Below are positions 19,487-29,065 of a stretch of DNA of 64,000 bases, piece by piece (within the stretch, counting starts at the first letter, position 1; every line of letters begins with the position of its first letter). Under the pieces are notes generated by a model. The model worked only from the letters and a program-made list of their open reading frames with translations, did no database searches and was not told the origin of the DNA. This DNA is from Sphingomonadales bacterium (GTDB lineage: Bacteria > Pseudomonadota > Alphaproteobacteria > Sphingomonadales > Sphingomonadaceae), in contig JAIXUQ010000088.1 in the NCBI GenBank assembly GCA_027483465.1, forward strand, positions 1-64,000, read 5' to 3'. The position numbers and the translations under genes are program-made.

Positions 19487-20554
19487 ATGAGCGAGCGGCA
19501 GGAGCAGTTTTCGGGCACCAGCGCGGTGCGGCCCGGCCAGGAGATTGATGCCGGCCGGCTGCACGACTGGATGGCCGCCCATGTGGACGGCTATGCCGGG
19601 CCGCTGACCATCGAACAGTTCAAGGGCGGGCAATCCAACCCCACCTACAAGCTGATCACGCCGGGGCAGAATTATGTGCTGCGCCGCAAGCCGCCGGGCC
19701 AGCTGCTGCCATCGGCGCACGCGGTGGACCGCGAATATCGGGTGATCACCGCGCTGCATGCCCAGGGCTTCCCGGTCGCCCGCACCTTTGGCCTGTGCCA
19801 GGACAATGAGGTGATCGGCACCTGGTTCTACATCATGGACTGTGTGGACGGCCGCGTGATCTGGGACACGACCTTCCCCTCCGTGCCGAAGGACGAACGG
19901 CGCGCCTATTTCGATGCCATGAACAAGACCATGGCCGAACTGCACATGATCGATCCGGTGGCCGCCGGGCTCGCTGATTTCGGCAAGCCGGGCAATTATT
20001 TCGCCCGCCAGATCGCCCGCTGGAGCAAGCAGTATCTGGAGGATGTGGACGCCGGGCGGCACGCCGCGATGGACGTGCTGGTGGATTGGCTGCCGGCCAA
20101 TATCCCGGCCGGGGACGAGGTGGCGATTGTTCACGGCGATTACCGCTGTGACAACATGATCTTCCACCCCACCGAACCGCGCGTGCTGGCGGTGCTTGAC
20201 TGGGAATTGTCGACGCTGGGCCACCCGCTCGCCGATTTTTCCTATCACCTGATGATGTACCGGATGCCGCCCAGCACCACCACCGGGCTGGTGGGCAATG
20301 ATCTGGCCGCGCTGGGCCTGCCCACCGAGGCCGAATATATCGAGGCCTATTGCCGCCGCACCGGGCGCGACGGCATTGCCGACATTGATTTCTATGTGGC
20401 CTACAACATGTTCCGGCTGGCCGGCATCATCCACGGCATCAAGGGCCGGGTGATCCGCGGCACCGCCACATCGGCGCATGCGAGGAAATCGGCGGAAGGG
20501 TTCGAGGCGCTGGCCGATCTGGCACTGGCGCAGGCGAAGAAGCTGGGCGCCTGA
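19487..20554 (+). CDS. APH-fold phosphotransferase (ACAD10/11-type)
   Basis: The protein is 355 aa starting at MSERQEQFSGTSAV. It has the aminoglycoside-phosphotransferase kinase fold: nucleotide-region GGQSNPTYKLITPGQNYVLRRKPPG, catalytic HGDYRCDN around residue 225 and LDWELSTLGHPLAD with the metal-binding Asp. These match the phosphotransferase family related to the kinase half of mammalian ACAD10/11, which acts on hydroxyacyl-CoA compounds. Bacterial members are often beside acyl-CoA dehydrogenases, but none is here. The precise substrate is inferred, not shown. Confidence 0.88.
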   Translation: MSERQEQFSGTSAVRPGQEIDAGRLHDWMAAHVDGYAGPLTIEQFKGGQSNPTYKLITPGQNYVLRRKPPGQLLPSAHAVDREYRVITALHAQGFPVARTFGLCQDNEVIGTWFYIMDCVDGRVIWDTTFPSVPKDERRAYFDAMNKTMAELHMIDPVAAGLADFGKPGNYFARQIARWSKQYLEDVDAGRHAAMDVLVDWLPANIPAGDEVAIVHGDYRCDNMIFHPTEPRVLAVLDWELSTLGHPLADFSYHLMMYRMPPSTTTGLVGNDLAALGLPTEAEYIEAYCRRTGRDGIADIDFYVAYNMFRLAGIIHGIKGRVIRGTATSAHARKSAEGFEALADLALAQAKKLGA

Positions 20555-20597
20555 AAGGGGCTTGCCCGCCGGGCCGGGCCGCGCCACGCTGCGCGTC

Positions 20598-22337
20598 ATG
20601 ACCCGCTGGACCGCCTTCCTGTTCACCCTGCTGGCCGGGCTGGCCTGGGCCTGCGTGCGCATTGCCGTGCCCACCCCCGGCGATGGCGCCACCCCGCCCG
20701 ATCAGTTCAGCGCGGCCCGCGCCATGGCCGATGTGCGGGTGCTGGCGAGGCAGCCCCATCCCACCGGTTCGCCGGCCGCGGCCGAAGTGGTGGCCGAACT
20801 GGAAGGCCGGCTGGTGTCGTTGGGCTTTGCCGTGCACCGGGTGGTGACGCCGCTGCCCGAAAAGGCGGCGCAGCGGCTGGCCAGCCGGGGCGGTGATGCC
20901 AGCAAGCCGGCGGTGAGCCTGGTGGCGGTGCGCCCCGGTGCCGATTCCACCCAGCCGGCGGTGGCGCTGATGGCGCACCATGATTCGGTGATCGCTTCGC
21001 CGGGTGCGGCCGACGATATCGCCGGCGTGGCGGCGATGCTGGAAATCGCCCGCGCCATCCCGCAGCCGGCGCAGGCCCGCGATCTGGTGCTGCTGTTCAC
21101 CGATGCCGAGGAGCAGGGGCTGGTGGGCGCGCGGGCGCTGTTCACGCCGGGGGCGGAGGCTGATCCGATCGCCAATCGCATCGGCGTGGTGATCAATCTG
21201 GAGGCGCGCGGCGGCGGCGGCCGGGCGATGATGTTCCAGACCGGGCCCGACAATGGCAATCTGATCCGCCTGCTCAGCCAGAGCGTGCCCGATGCCGCCG
21301 CCAGCAGCATCGCGGTGACCATCTATGAAAATCTGCCCAACGACACGGATCTGACCCCGGTGATCGAACGCGGCGGCATTGCCGCGCTCAATTTCGCCTT
21401 CATCGGGGAGGCCTGGGCCTATCACAGCCCGCTGTCGACACCGGAGCGGCTGGAACAGGGCGCGCTCCAGCATCTGGGGGCCAGCGTGCTGGGCATCACC
21501 CGCGCGCTGCTCACCGCGCCGGCGCTGCCGCTGCCGGCGCCCAACGCGGTGTTTGCCAGTGCGCCGATCGTGGGGCTGGTGGTGTATCAGCCGGAAACCG
21601 GCTGGCTGCTGCTGCTGGCCTGTGCCGTGCTGCTGGGGCTGGCGGCCTGGTGGCGGCGCGGGGCGTGGAGCCTCTCCGGTGCCTTCCTCGCCTTTGGCCA
21701 GGCGGTGATCACGCTGGTCATCGCCGCCGGGCTGATGTGGGCCCTCAACCTCGTGTCGGGCAGCGTGGGCGGCGAATATTATGACCGGCTGGCCGCGCTG
21801 CCGCGGCTGGAGGCGGTGGCGCTGCTCGCCGCCGGGGCCGCCCTGCTGTTCACCGCCAGCGCGCCGGCCGGCAGCGACTGGGATCGCTGGATCGTCTTTG
21901 CCAAACTGCCCTTTGCCGCTGCCGTGGCGGCGCAACTGCTGCTGCCCGGTGCCGGGCCGCTGCTGGCCTGGCCGGCGCTGCTGGCGGCGCTGGGCCTGGC
22001 CGTGGGCGCGCGCATCGGCGGCAACGAGGCCGCGGTGGGCGGCGTGCAGATCGTGCCGGCGCTGCTGCTGGCGTTGCCCGGCCTCGCCTTTCTGGGCGAA
22101 TTCGGCCATTTCGCCTTTCTGGGCGTGGGTGCGCCGCTGCCCCATGTCACGGCGCCGCTGCTGATCCCGGTGCTGGCGCTGCTGGCGCCGGCCATCCCCA
22201 CCGGCCCGCGCCTGCCGGCGCTGAAGGCCGCCGCCGCCCTGCTGCTGATCGCCACCGCCATCGCGCTGTGGGTGCGGCTGGATGCCCCCGCGCTCAGCAT
22301 CCCGCCCTATGCCGGGGATGAGAAACAGCAGGGCTGA
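20598..22337 (+). CDS. Membrane-anchored M28 family peptidase
   Basis: The protein is 579 aa from ATG 20598. It has an N-terminal membrane anchor (MTRWTAFLFTLLAGLAWACV), then an M28 zinc aminopeptidase domain to about residue 320: ligands in MAHHDSV, GAADDIAG, TDAEEQGLVG, NLEARG and YHSPLSTPE. The last 250 residues form about eight hydrophobic helices. This peptidase plus multi-helix design resembles the fungal vacuolar membrane protease family. Peptidase domain likely faces the periplasm. Alternative start codons further upstream look non-coding. Confidence 0.85.
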   Translation: MTRWTAFLFTLLAGLAWACVRIAVPTPGDGATPPDQFSAARAMADVRVLARQPHPTGSPAAAEVVAELEGRLVSLGFAVHRVVTPLPEKAAQRLASRGGDASKPAVSLVAVRPGADSTQPAVALMAHHDSVIASPGAADDIAGVAAMLEIARAIPQPAQARDLVLLFTDAEEQGLVGARALFTPGAEADPIANRIGVVINLEARGGGGRAMMFQTGPDNGNLIRLLSQSVPDAAASSIAVTIYENLPNDTDLTPVIERGGIAALNFAFIGEAWAYHSPLSTPERLEQGALQHLGASVLGITRALLTAPALPLPAPNAVFASAPIVGLVVYQPETGWLLLLACAVLLGLAAWWRRGAWSLSGAFLAFGQAVITLVIAAGLMWALNLVSGSVGGEYYDRLAALPRLEAVALLAAGAALLFTASAPAGSDWDRWIVFAKLPFAAAVAAQLLLPGAGPLLAWPALLAALGLAVGARIGGNEAAVGGVQIVPALLLALPGLAFLGEFGHFAFLGVGAPLPHVTAPLLIPVLALLAPAIPTGPRLPALKAAAALLLIATAIALWVRLDAPALSIPPYAGDEKQQG

Positions 22338-22371
22338 GCCGGTGGCTGGCCCCGTGGTTTCCCTTGATGCC

Positions 22372-22692
22372 ATGACCGCGCTGGCCGTGTACGGCACGCT
22401 GGCGCCGGGCCGCGCCAATCATCATCAACTCGCCGCGCTGGCCGGCTGGTGGACGCCGGGCTGGGTGCGTGGCTGGCTGCGGGCGCAGGGCTGGGCCGCG
22501 GCGCAGGGCTTTCCCGGCCTGCTGCCCGATGCGGCCGGCGATCGCATCGCCGTGCAGTTGTTCCGGTCGCCCGATCTGCCCGCCCACTGGGCCCGGCTGG
22601 ATGGCTTTGAAGGGCCCGGCTATCGCCGCACGCCGATCATGGTGGCCACGGCCGATGGCGATGTGGCGGCCTGCATTTACGCCCTGGCCTGA
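22372..22692 (+). CDS. Gamma-glutamylcyclotransferase-like (AIG2 fold) protein
   Basis: The protein is 106 aa starting MTALAVYGTLAPGRAN, with the signature YGTL near the N-terminus that binds the gamma-glutamyl group, then LDGFEGPGYRR with the expected acidic Glu, and an ending VAACIYAL. Family members cyclise gamma-glutamyl amines or amino acids to 5-oxoproline, or act in related side-chain trimming. It starts 34 bp after the M28 gene; an in-frame GTG near 22342 is an alternative start. Confidence 0.83.
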   Translation: MTALAVYGTLAPGRANHHQLAALAGWWTPGWVRGWLRAQGWAAAQGFPGLLPDAAGDRIAVQLFRSPDLPAHWARLDGFEGPGYRRTPIMVATADGDVAACIYALA

Positions 22693-22702
22693 GCACCGGG
22701 CA

Positions 22703-24022
22703 TCACGGCAGCACCACCGGCCCGTCGCTCACCCGGCTGGCCAGCAGCTTGTCGATCTTGCGGCCGTCCATGTCGACAATCTCGAACTGCCAGTCACTCA
22801 GGGTGAATTTCTCGCCCACCACCGGCAGATGCTGCAACTGCTCCAGCGCCAGCCCGGCCACCGTGTCATAATCGCCGGTGTCGGGCAGGGTCAGGCCCAG
22901 CCGGTCGGCCAGTTCATCGGCCGGCAGTGATCCCGAGATCAGCCAGCTGCCATCGTCACGCTCCAGCGCCGGCGGATCATTGGCATCGTCGATATCGCTG
23001 CGGAACACGCCGGCGATGGCGGCCAGCAGGTCAGCGGGCGTCACGATGCCTTCGAAATGGCCATATTCATCATGCACCAGCGCCATCGGGATGGCGGCAT
23101 CGCGCAGGGTGTTCAGCGCGTCCACCGCGTCCAGCACGTCGGGCAGCACCGGGGCCGGGCGGGCCAGCGCCGCCAGATCCAGCGGCCGGCCTTCGATCAG
23201 CGCCTGCACCACATCGCGGGCCTGCAACACGCCGATGATGTCGTCGATGCTGCCGCGCGCCACCAGCAGCCGGCTGTGCGGGGTGGCGGCCAGTTGCGCG
23301 CGCACCTCGGCATCGCCGGCCTCGGCATCGATCCAGTCAATCTCGCCGCGCGGGGTCATCACGCCGCGCACCCGCCGGTCGGCCAGCCGCATGATGCCGG
23401 AAATCATCTGGCTTTCCTCGGCCTCGATCACCCCGGCGCTGGTGGCATCGGCCACCACCGAGCGCAATTCCTCCTCGGTCACCGATTGGTCGGCATCGCG
23501 GCTCTGGCCCAAAAGGCGGAACACCGCCCGGCTGGATTGATCGAGCAGCCACACGAACGGCGTGGTGGCGCGGGCAAACAGCGTCATGATCGGCGCCACC
23601 CGCACCGCGATGGCCTCGGGGCTGCGCAGCGCGAACTGCTTGGGCACGAGTTCGCCGACGATCAGGGAGAGATAGGTGGCAATTGCGATCACCACCGCAA
23701 AGCCCACCTCCTCGGCGGCGGCGGCGGGCAGGGCAAACAGTGCCGCCAGCCGTTCGCCCACCGGCTGGGCCAGGGTGGCGCCGGAATAGGCGCCGTTGAT
23801 GATGCCCACCAAAGTGATGCCGATCTGCACGCCCGAAAGAAACTTGCCCGGCTCCTCGGCCAGCGCCATCGCGGCCTTCGCGCCGGCCGATCCCCGTTCT
23901 GCCAGCCCGCGCAGGCGCGGCCGCCGCGCCGAAACGATGGCGAGTTCCGACATGGCGAAAAAGCCGTTGAGCAGGATCAGGCCGGCGATGATCGCGGCGT
24001 CAATCCAGGGGAAGGGGGCCAT
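22703..24022 (-). CDS. CorC/HlyC family membrane protein (DUF21 + CBS pair)
   Basis: The protein is 439 aa, starting at MAPFPWIDAAIIAG. The N-terminal DUF21 domain has about four helices (LLNGFFAMSELAIVSARRPR; VGELVPKQFALRSPE). Two CBS domains follow (GVMTPRGEIDWID; IPMALVHDEYGHFEG), then a C-terminal CorC_HlyC domain (LEQLQHLPVVGEKFTLSDW). Proteins of this group are linked to magnesium or cobalt efflux and ion homeostasis; older annotation as hemolysin is misleading. It converges with the gamma-glutamylcyclotransferase-like gene. Confidence 0.92.
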   Translation of the reverse strand: MAPFPWIDAAIIAGLILLNGFFAMSELAIVSARRPRLRGLAERGSAGAKAAMALAEEPGKFLSGVQIGITLVGIINGAYSGATLAQPVGERLAALFALPAAAAEEVGFAVVIAIATYLSLIVGELVPKQFALRSPEAIAVRVAPIMTLFARATTPFVWLLDQSSRAVFRLLGQSRDADQSVTEEELRSVVADATSAGVIEAEESQMISGIMRLADRRVRGVMTPRGEIDWIDAEAGDAEVRAQLAATPHSRLLVARGSIDDIIGVLQARDVVQALIEGRPLDLAALARPAPVLPDVLDAVDALNTLRDAAIPMALVHDEYGHFEGIVTPADLLAAIAGVFRSDIDDANDPPALERDDGSWLISGSLPADELADRLGLTLPDTGDYDTVAGLALEQLQHLPVVGEKFTLSDWQFEIVDMDGRKIDKLLASRVSDGPVVLP

Positions 24023-24103
24023 CGGCTCCGGGCTGTGCTGCGCGGGGCCAGGCTGCCCGCTCACCCCCTTCATAGGGGGTGGGGCAGCGGCTGCAAAGGG
24101 GTC

Positions 24104-24466
24104 TCAATAGGCCAGCGCCGCACCGGGCAGGGCGGCCAGCCCGGCATCGCGGGTGAACAGCGTCAGGCCGCGCGCGGCCGCCGTGGCAGCGATGATGGCA
24201 TCGGGCGTTTTCAGCCGGTGCTGCTGGCGCAGGCGGGCAGCGGCATCGGCGATGGCGGCCGTGGCTTCAACCGTCACGAACCGGTCCAGCAGCAGCAGGG
24301 CCCGCTGCCATTCATCCGCGCTGCGCATGCCGGTGAGCACTTCGGTGCGGGTGATGATGCTGATGATGCGTTGCCTTGCTGCAATGCTGGTCATCAGGGC
24401 GCGGCCTTCCGCGCGACCGTTCAATATGTCGATCAGGATGACACTGTCGAAGCAGGCGCCGTTCAT
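24104..24466 (-). CDS. vapC: VapC-type PIN domain toxin
   Basis: The protein is 120 aa with a PIN nuclease fold. Acidic residues likely to bind the metal are D7 (FDSVILIDIL), E42 (RTEVLTG), D89 (KTPDAIIAATA) and D107 (FTRDAGL). The start overlaps the stop of the RHH antitoxin by four bases (ATGA), the normal toxin-antitoxin arrangement. The expected action is cutting specific RNA when the antitoxin is lost. Sits between corC-type and pheT genes. Confidence 0.88.
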   Translation of the reverse strand: MNGACFDSVILIDILNGRAEGRALMTSIAARQRIISIITRTEVLTGMRSADEWQRALLLLDRFVTVEATAAIADAAARLRQQHRLKTPDAIIAATAAARGLTLFTRDAGLAALPGAALAY

Positions 24467-24738
24467 GCCGGCGCTGCGCCGGCGTCATTGTCCCACGGGC
24501 GATCCCATTCGGCCCGCAGCGCCTGCTGATAGGCAAGCCCGTCGATGCCGCGATCCTTCCACATGCCGAATGCCGCGGCCAGCGCGGCGTCATCGGCCGC
24601 ACGCTCGGCGGCCTCCGCCTGCGCCAGCATGTCGTTCACGGCCCGGCGCACCGCCTCGGCCCGCGACCAGCCCCTGGAAGCGGCGAACGAATCGAGCCGG
24701 TCGATGGCGTCTTCCGGAATATCAACCAACGTGCGCAT
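24463..24738 (-). CDS. vapB: Ribbon-helix-helix antitoxin partner of VapC
   Basis: The protein is 91 aa from MRTLVDIPEDAIDRLDSFA; the start is set by the RHH fold, which begins at once with a beta strand (RTLVDIP), followed by two helices (SRAEAVRRAVNDML). The C-terminal tail (FGMWKDRGIDGLAYQQALRA) is the usual toxin-neutralising segment. It should repress its own promoter. The only promoter space is the 36 bp between its start and the end of pheT, or it may be read as the tail of the pheST transcript. Confidence 0.85.
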   Translation of the reverse strand: MRTLVDIPEDAIDRLDSFAASRGWSRAEAVRRAVNDMLAQAEAAERAADDAALAAAFGMWKDRGIDGLAYQQALRAEWDRPWDNDAGAAPA

Positions 24739-24774
24739 GCGCGGGATGATATCATGGCACCATTCCGATATCAA

Positions 24775-27141
24775 TCAGCCGCGCAGCACAGCCCCCAGCT
24801 TCGCCGCCGCCGCCACCACCTTGGCGCTCACCGCCTCGATCTCGGCCTCGGTCAGCGTGGCGGTGGTGGGTTGCAGGGTGATGGCCACCGCCAGGCTGAT
24901 CTTGCCCGCCGCCACGCCGGGGCCGGCATAACGGTCAAACAGGCTGACACCGGTGATCAGCGCCTTGTCGGCCCCGGCCACGGCGCGGATCAGGCTGTCG
25001 GCCGGCAGGCTTTCGTCCACCACGAAGGCGAAATCGCGGCTCAGCGGCAGCAGCGGGCTGGGCGCATAGGCCTCGCGCTTGCGGCTTCGGGGCGGCAGCG
25101 CGTCCAGATAGAGTTCCACCGCCGCCACCGGGCCCTTCACGTCAAAGGCGGCCGATGTGCGCGGGTGGATGATGCCGAAATCGGCCAGCACCTGCTTGCC
25201 CAGCACCAGCCGGCCAGCGCGGCCGGGGTGCCACCAGCCGTCGGCCGGCGCGGCCACGGCCAGCCGCTGCACCGGCGCGCCCAGCGCGGCCAGCGCGGCC
25301 AGCGCCTCGGCCTTGGCATCCCAGGCGTCGGCCCGCGTCGCCGGGCCGGAGCGCCAGTCGCGCGCCCGGGCTTCGCCGGCCAGCAGTATGGCGGCGGTGG
25401 GCCGTTCGCCGTCGGCCAGATAGCGCTGGCCCAGTTCAAACAGGCGCACAGTTGATTGGCCGCGATCCATGTTGCGCGCCGCCGCGCCCAGCAGGCCGGG
25501 CAGCAGGCTGGGGCGCATCGCCGCCATGTCGGCCGAGATCGGATTGGCGAGCACGAAGGCCGCCCCGCCAAAGGCCTCGGCAGCGGCCGGCGGCAGGAAG
25601 CTCCAGGTGATCGCCTCGTCAAGCCCGCGGCCGGCCAGCGCCCGGCGCAGGCGGCGCTGGCTGCGTTGCAGCGGCGTGGCGGTGGGGGCGGCCACGCCCT
25701 CGGCGCGCGGCAGCGGGGTGGAGGGCACAAGATCCAGCCCGTGGATGCGCACCACCTCCTCGACCAGATCGGCCTCGCCATCGACATCGCGCCGCCACGA
25801 CGGGACGGACACCTGCCAGACATCGCCATCACCGCTGACGCCAAAGCCCAGCCGGGTGAGGATGGCGGCCTGTTCGGCTGCGGCCACATCAAGCCCGGCC
25901 AGGCCGGCAACCCGCGCCGGGCGATAGGCGATGCTGCGGCTGGTGTCGGGGATCTGGCCGGCAACCACCATCTCCGACGCTTCCCCGCCGCACAGATCGA
26001 GCACCATCCTGGTGGCCAGTTCGAGGCCGGGGACGACGAAGGCCGGATCAACCCCGCGCTCGAACCGGGCGCGGGCGTCGCTGTTGATGCCGAGCGCGCG
26101 CCCGGTCGCGCCGATGCGTTCGGGGGTGAACCAGGCCGCCTCGATCAGCACCTCGGTGGTGGTCTCCGAACAGCCCGAATGCTCGCCGCCCATGATGCCG
26201 CCGATGTCGTGCACCTCGGCCGCATCGGCGATCACCGTCATCGTCTCGTCGAGCGCATAGGTCTTGCCGTTGAGCGCCAGCACGGTTTCGCCGGCCCGCG
26301 CGCGGCGGGCGGTGAGGCCGCCGTTAAGACGGGCCACATCATAGACGTGCAGCGGCCGGCCGCAGTCGATGCTCAGGAAATTGGTGATATCGACCAGCGC
26401 CGAGATCGGGCGCAGGCCCACGGCGCGCAGCCGGCGTTGCAGCCATTCGGGGCTGGGGCCGTTCGCCACCCCGCGCACCACGCGGCCGGCAAAGGCCGGG
26501 CAGCCCTCGGCATCCTCGATGGTGATCGGGCGCGGCATCGGGAACCTGCCGGCCACCGGCACGATGGCGCGCGGTTTCAGCGTGCCCAGGCCAGCGGCGG
26601 CAAGATCGCGGGCGATGCCGTTCACGCCCAGGCATTCCTGCCGGTTGGGGGTGATGGCGATATCGAAGACGGGATCGTTGAGGCCGGCCCAATCGATGTA
26701 GCGCGCGCCCACCGGCGCGTCATCGGGCAGGGCGATGATGCCGTCATGCTCGTCCGACAGTTCCAGTTCGCGCATCGAGCACATCATGCCCCTGGATTCG
26801 ACCCCGCGAATGGCGGCCACCTTCAGCGTGATGCCGGTGCCGGGCACAAAGGTGCCGGGGGCGCCAAACACGCCCTTCATGCCGGCGCGTGCGTTGGGGG
26901 CGCCGCACACCACCTGCACGGGGGCGCCGGCGCCGGTGTCGACGCTCAGCACCTGCAACTTGTCGGCCTGCGGGTGCCGTTCGGCGGTTAGGACATGGGC
27001 GATGGTGAAGGCGCCCAGCCGGTCAGCCGGGTTCTCGATGCCCTCCACCTCAAGGCCGCAGCGGGTGAGCGCCTCGGCAATCTCCGCCACGCTGGCTGAC
27101 GTCTCCAGATGGTCCTTCAGCCACGAAAGGGTGAACTTCAC
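24775..27141 (-). CDS. pheT: Phenylalanyl-tRNA synthetase beta subunit
   Basis: The protein is 788 aa with the full domain set: N-terminal [22 protein letters not shown]-type tRNA-binding domain ([16 protein letters not shown]), B3/4 editing domain, B5 region, catalytic-like core and the C-terminal anticodon-binding FDX-ACB domain ([17 protein letters not shown]). With PheS it charges tRNA-Phe. The start overlaps the pheS stop by four bases (ATGA), so translation is coupled. Confidence 0.98.
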   Translation of the reverse strand: MKFTLSWLKDHLETSASVAEIAEALTRCGLEVEGIENPADRLGAFTIAHVLTAERHPQADKLQVLSVDTGAGAPVQVVCGAPNARAGMKGVFGAPGTFVPGTGITLKVAAIRGVESRGMMCSMRELELSDEHDGIIALPDDAPVGARYIDWAGLNDPVFDIAITPNRQECLGVNGIARDLAAAGLGTLKPRAIVPVAGRFPMPRPITIEDAEGCPAFAGRVVRGVANGPSPEWLQRRLRAVGLRPISALVDITNFLSIDCGRPLHVYDVARLNGGLTARRARAGETVLALNGKTYALDETMTVIADAAEVHDIGGIMGGEHSGCSETTTEVLIEAAWFTPERIGATGRALGINSDARARFERGVDPAFVVPGLELATRMVLDLCGGEASEMVVAGQIPDTSRSIAYRPARVAGLAGLDVAAAEQAAILTRLGFGVSGDGDVWQVSVPSWRRDVDGEADLVEEVVRIHGLDLVPSTPLPRAEGVAAPTATPLQRSQRRLRRALAGRGLDEAITWSFLPPAAAEAFGGAAFVLANPISADMAAMRPSLLPGLLGAAARNMDRGQSTVRLFELGQRYLADGERPTAAILLAGEARARDWRSGPATRADAWDAKAEALAALAALGAPVQRLAVAAPADGWWHPGRAGRLVLGKQVLADFGIIHPRTSAAFDVKGPVAAVELYLDALPPRSRKREAYAPSPLLPLSRDFAFVVDESLPADSLIRAVAGADKALITGVSLFDRYAGPGVAAGKISLAVAITLQPTTATLTEAEIEAVSAKVVAAAAKLGAVLRG

Positions 27142-28211
27142 AGTTGCGCTCCCGCAGAAATCGAAGGCAGGTCAAAGGCCGAAAAGCCGTGGTGCCGCAG
27201 CCACTTGATATCGCCATCAAAGAAGGCGCGCAGATCGGTGAGGCCATATTTCAGCATGGCCAGCCGATCCACGCCGGTGCCAAAGGCAAAGCCCTGCCAT
27301 TCGGCCGGGTCCAGCCCGCAGGCGGCGATCACGCGCGGGTGGACCATGCCGCTGCCCAGCACCTCCAGCCACTTGTCCACCTGGCCGGCGCCGGCCGGCT
27401 TGCCGGTCTTGCTCGAATAGCCCACGTCCACCTCCACCGATGGCTCGGTGAACGGGAAGTAGGACGGGCGGAAGCGCAGGGCGACATCATCCACTTCGAA
27501 AAAGGCCTTGATGAAGGTTTCCAGCGTCCACCGCAGGTGCGCCAGCGTGATGCCCTTGTCGATCACCAGGCCTTCGATCTGGTGGAACATCGGCGTGTGG
27601 GTGGCATCGCTGTCGCTGCGATACACCCGGCCCGGCGCGATGATGCGGATCGGCGGCCGCTGGCCCATCATGGTGCGGATCTGCACCGGCGAGGTGTGGG
27701 TGCGCAGCACCATGCTGGGCTGGCCGGCGATGTAGAATGTGTCGTGCATGGCGCGCGCCGGATGGCTTTCCGGGATGTTGAGCGCGGTGAAATTGTGCCA
27801 GTCGTCCTCGATCTCCGGGCCATCGGCCACGGCAAAGCCCAGATCCGCGAAGATTTCGGCCAGTTCGTCCATCACCTGGCTGATCGGGTGGACGCTGCCG
27901 CCGGCGGGCAGGGCAACGGGCAGGGTCATGTCCTGCCGTTCGGCGGCCAGCTTGGCGTTGAGCGCGGCGTCATCGAGCGCGGCCTTCTTCGCGGCCAGCG
28001 CCGCGGTCACGGCTTCGCGCAGGCCGTTGAAGGCCGGGCCGGCCACGGCGCGTTCATCCGGGCTCATGCCGCCCAGCGTCTTCAACAACTGGGTGACCTG
28101 GCCCTGCTTGCCCATGGCGGCCACGCGGATGGCCTCCAGCGCCTCGGGCGCATCGGCGGCGGCGATCTGGGCCAGCAGGTTGGCCTGCAGCGCGGCGGTA
28201 TCGGTGCTCAT
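27138..28211 (-). CDS. pheS: Phenylalanyl-tRNA synthetase alpha subunit
   Basis: The protein is 357 aa from ATG 28211; a TTG just upstream is less likely. Class II synthetase signatures are present: motif 2 region [33 protein letters not shown] and motif 3 [17 protein letters not shown]. It forms an alpha2-beta2 enzyme with PheT. The gene lies 75 bp after rplT, with a strong hairpin and T run in the gap. Confidence 0.98.
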   Translation of the reverse strand: MSTDTAALQANLLAQIAAADAPEALEAIRVAAMGKQGQVTQLLKTLGGMSPDERAVAGPAFNGLREAVTAALAAKKAALDDAALNAKLAAERQDMTLPVALPAGGSVHPISQVMDELAEIFADLGFAVADGPEIEDDWHNFTALNIPESHPARAMHDTFYIAGQPSMVLRTHTSPVQIRTMMGQRPPIRIIAPGRVYRSDSDATHTPMFHQIEGLVIDKGITLAHLRWTLETFIKAFFEVDDVALRFRPSYFPFTEPSVEVDVGYSSKTGKPAGAGQVDKWLEVLGSGMVHPRVIAACGLDPAEWQGFAFGTGVDRLAMLKYGLTDLRAFFDGDIKWLRHHGFSAFDLPSISAGAQL

Positions 28212-28228
28212 CAATTCAGCTCACATGC

Positions 28229-28263
28229 AAAAGGGGCGCGCGCCCGTGAAGGCGCGCGCCCCT
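28229..28263 (-). terminator. Intrinsic terminator between rplT and pheS
   Basis: Reading the minus strand, a perfect 13-bp stem (arms 28263-28251 and 28244-28232, six-base loop) is followed at once by TTTT (28232-28229). It should end or reduce transcription after rplT. I find no phenylalanine-rich leader peptide in the gap, so pheST attenuation of the enterobacterial kind is not supported. Confidence 0.8.
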
Positions 28264-28286
28264 GTCAGCCCGTCAGGCAGCGTGGA

Positions 28287-28652
28287 TTACGCGGCCTTGG
28301 CGTCCAGAGCGGCCTTCACCTGGCCGATGATGGCGGTAAAGCTTTCCGGCTGGTTCATGGCCAGATCGGCCATCACCTTGCGGTCAAGCTCCAGGCCCAC
28401 CAGCTTCACGCCGTTCATGAACTGCGAGTAGGTCAGGCCTTCCTCGCGCACGGCGGCGTTGATGCGCTGGATCCACAGGGCGCGGAAATTGCGCTTGTTC
28501 ACCTTGCGGTCGCGATAGGCGTACTGGCCGGCCTTCTCCACCGCCTGCTTGGCAATGCGGATGGTGTTCTTGCGGCGGCCGTAATAGCCCTTGGCCTGTT
28601 CCAGAATCCGCTTGTGCTTGGCGCGGGTGGTCACACCACGTTTGATGCGCAT
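28287..28652 (-). CDS. rplT: 50S ribosomal protein L20
   Basis: The protein is 121 aa, standard length. [59 protein letters not shown] and [18 protein letters not shown] are canonical. It binds 23S rRNA early in assembly. It follows rpmI by 12 bp in the usual rpmI-rplT order. The infC gene that precedes rpmI in many bacteria is not adjacent. Confidence 0.99.
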   Translation of the reverse strand: MRIKRGVTTRAKHKRILEQAKGYYGRRKNTIRIAKQAVEKAGQYAYRDRKVNKRNFRALWIQRINAAVREEGLTYSQFMNGVKLVGLELDRKVMADLAMNQPESFTAIIGQVKAALDAKAA

Positions 28653-28664
28653 GGGTGATCCTCC

Positions 28665-28868
28665 TTACTTCAGGCCATAGGGGGCCCAGGCATGCACCCG
28701 GGCGGTATCGGCCTTGGCGAGCACTTCGGTGCCGCGGTTCTGGCGGATATATTTGGCGTTGTGGCTGATCAGGCGGTGGCGCTTGCCGGCCACGCCGTGC
28801 TTCACCTTGCCCGAAGCGGTGATCTTGAAACGCTTCTTGACCCCGCTCTTGGTCTTCATCTTGGGCAT
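28665..28868 (-). CDS. rpmI: 50S ribosomal protein L35
   Basis: The protein is 67 aa starting at [20 protein letters not shown], preceded by AAGGAG, which sets the start in a longer open frame. [20 protein letters not shown] is diagnostic. The gap to the divergent VOC gene (about 197 bp) must hold the promoter for the rpmI-rplT unit, but no convincing element could be assigned on that strand. Confidence 0.98.
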   Translation of the reverse strand: MPKMKTKSGVKKRFKITASGKVKHGVAGKRHRLISHNAKYIRQNRGTEVLAKADTARVHAWAPYGLK

Positions 28869-29011
28869 TTCGGTCTCCTTCATCGGCACCATGCCGAAAG
28901 ACGCATCAAGAACCGCCATGGCAGCCCTTGTGGCCAGGCGGTCCGGTTCATGCGAAGGCGAGGCCCTTAGCGGCTCCGCCCCGCGCATGCAAGCGCCGCC
29001 GCAATATCGGC

Positions 29012-29047
29012 TTGGCGACTCGGGTATGTTCCTGATATGTTCATATC
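29012..29047 (+). promoter_or_regulatory. Predicted promoter and 14-bp palindromic operator before VOC gene
   Basis: TTGGCG (29012-29017) and TATGTT (29036-29041) have sigma70-like spacing of 18. A perfect palindrome GATATGTTCATATC (29034-29047) overlaps the -10 element, and TATGTTC is also present as a direct repeat at 29025-29031. AAGGAGG at 29053 precedes the ATG at 29066. A repressor site is plausible. Confidence 0.4.
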
Positions 29048-29065
29048 GTCACTAAGGAGGACCGC

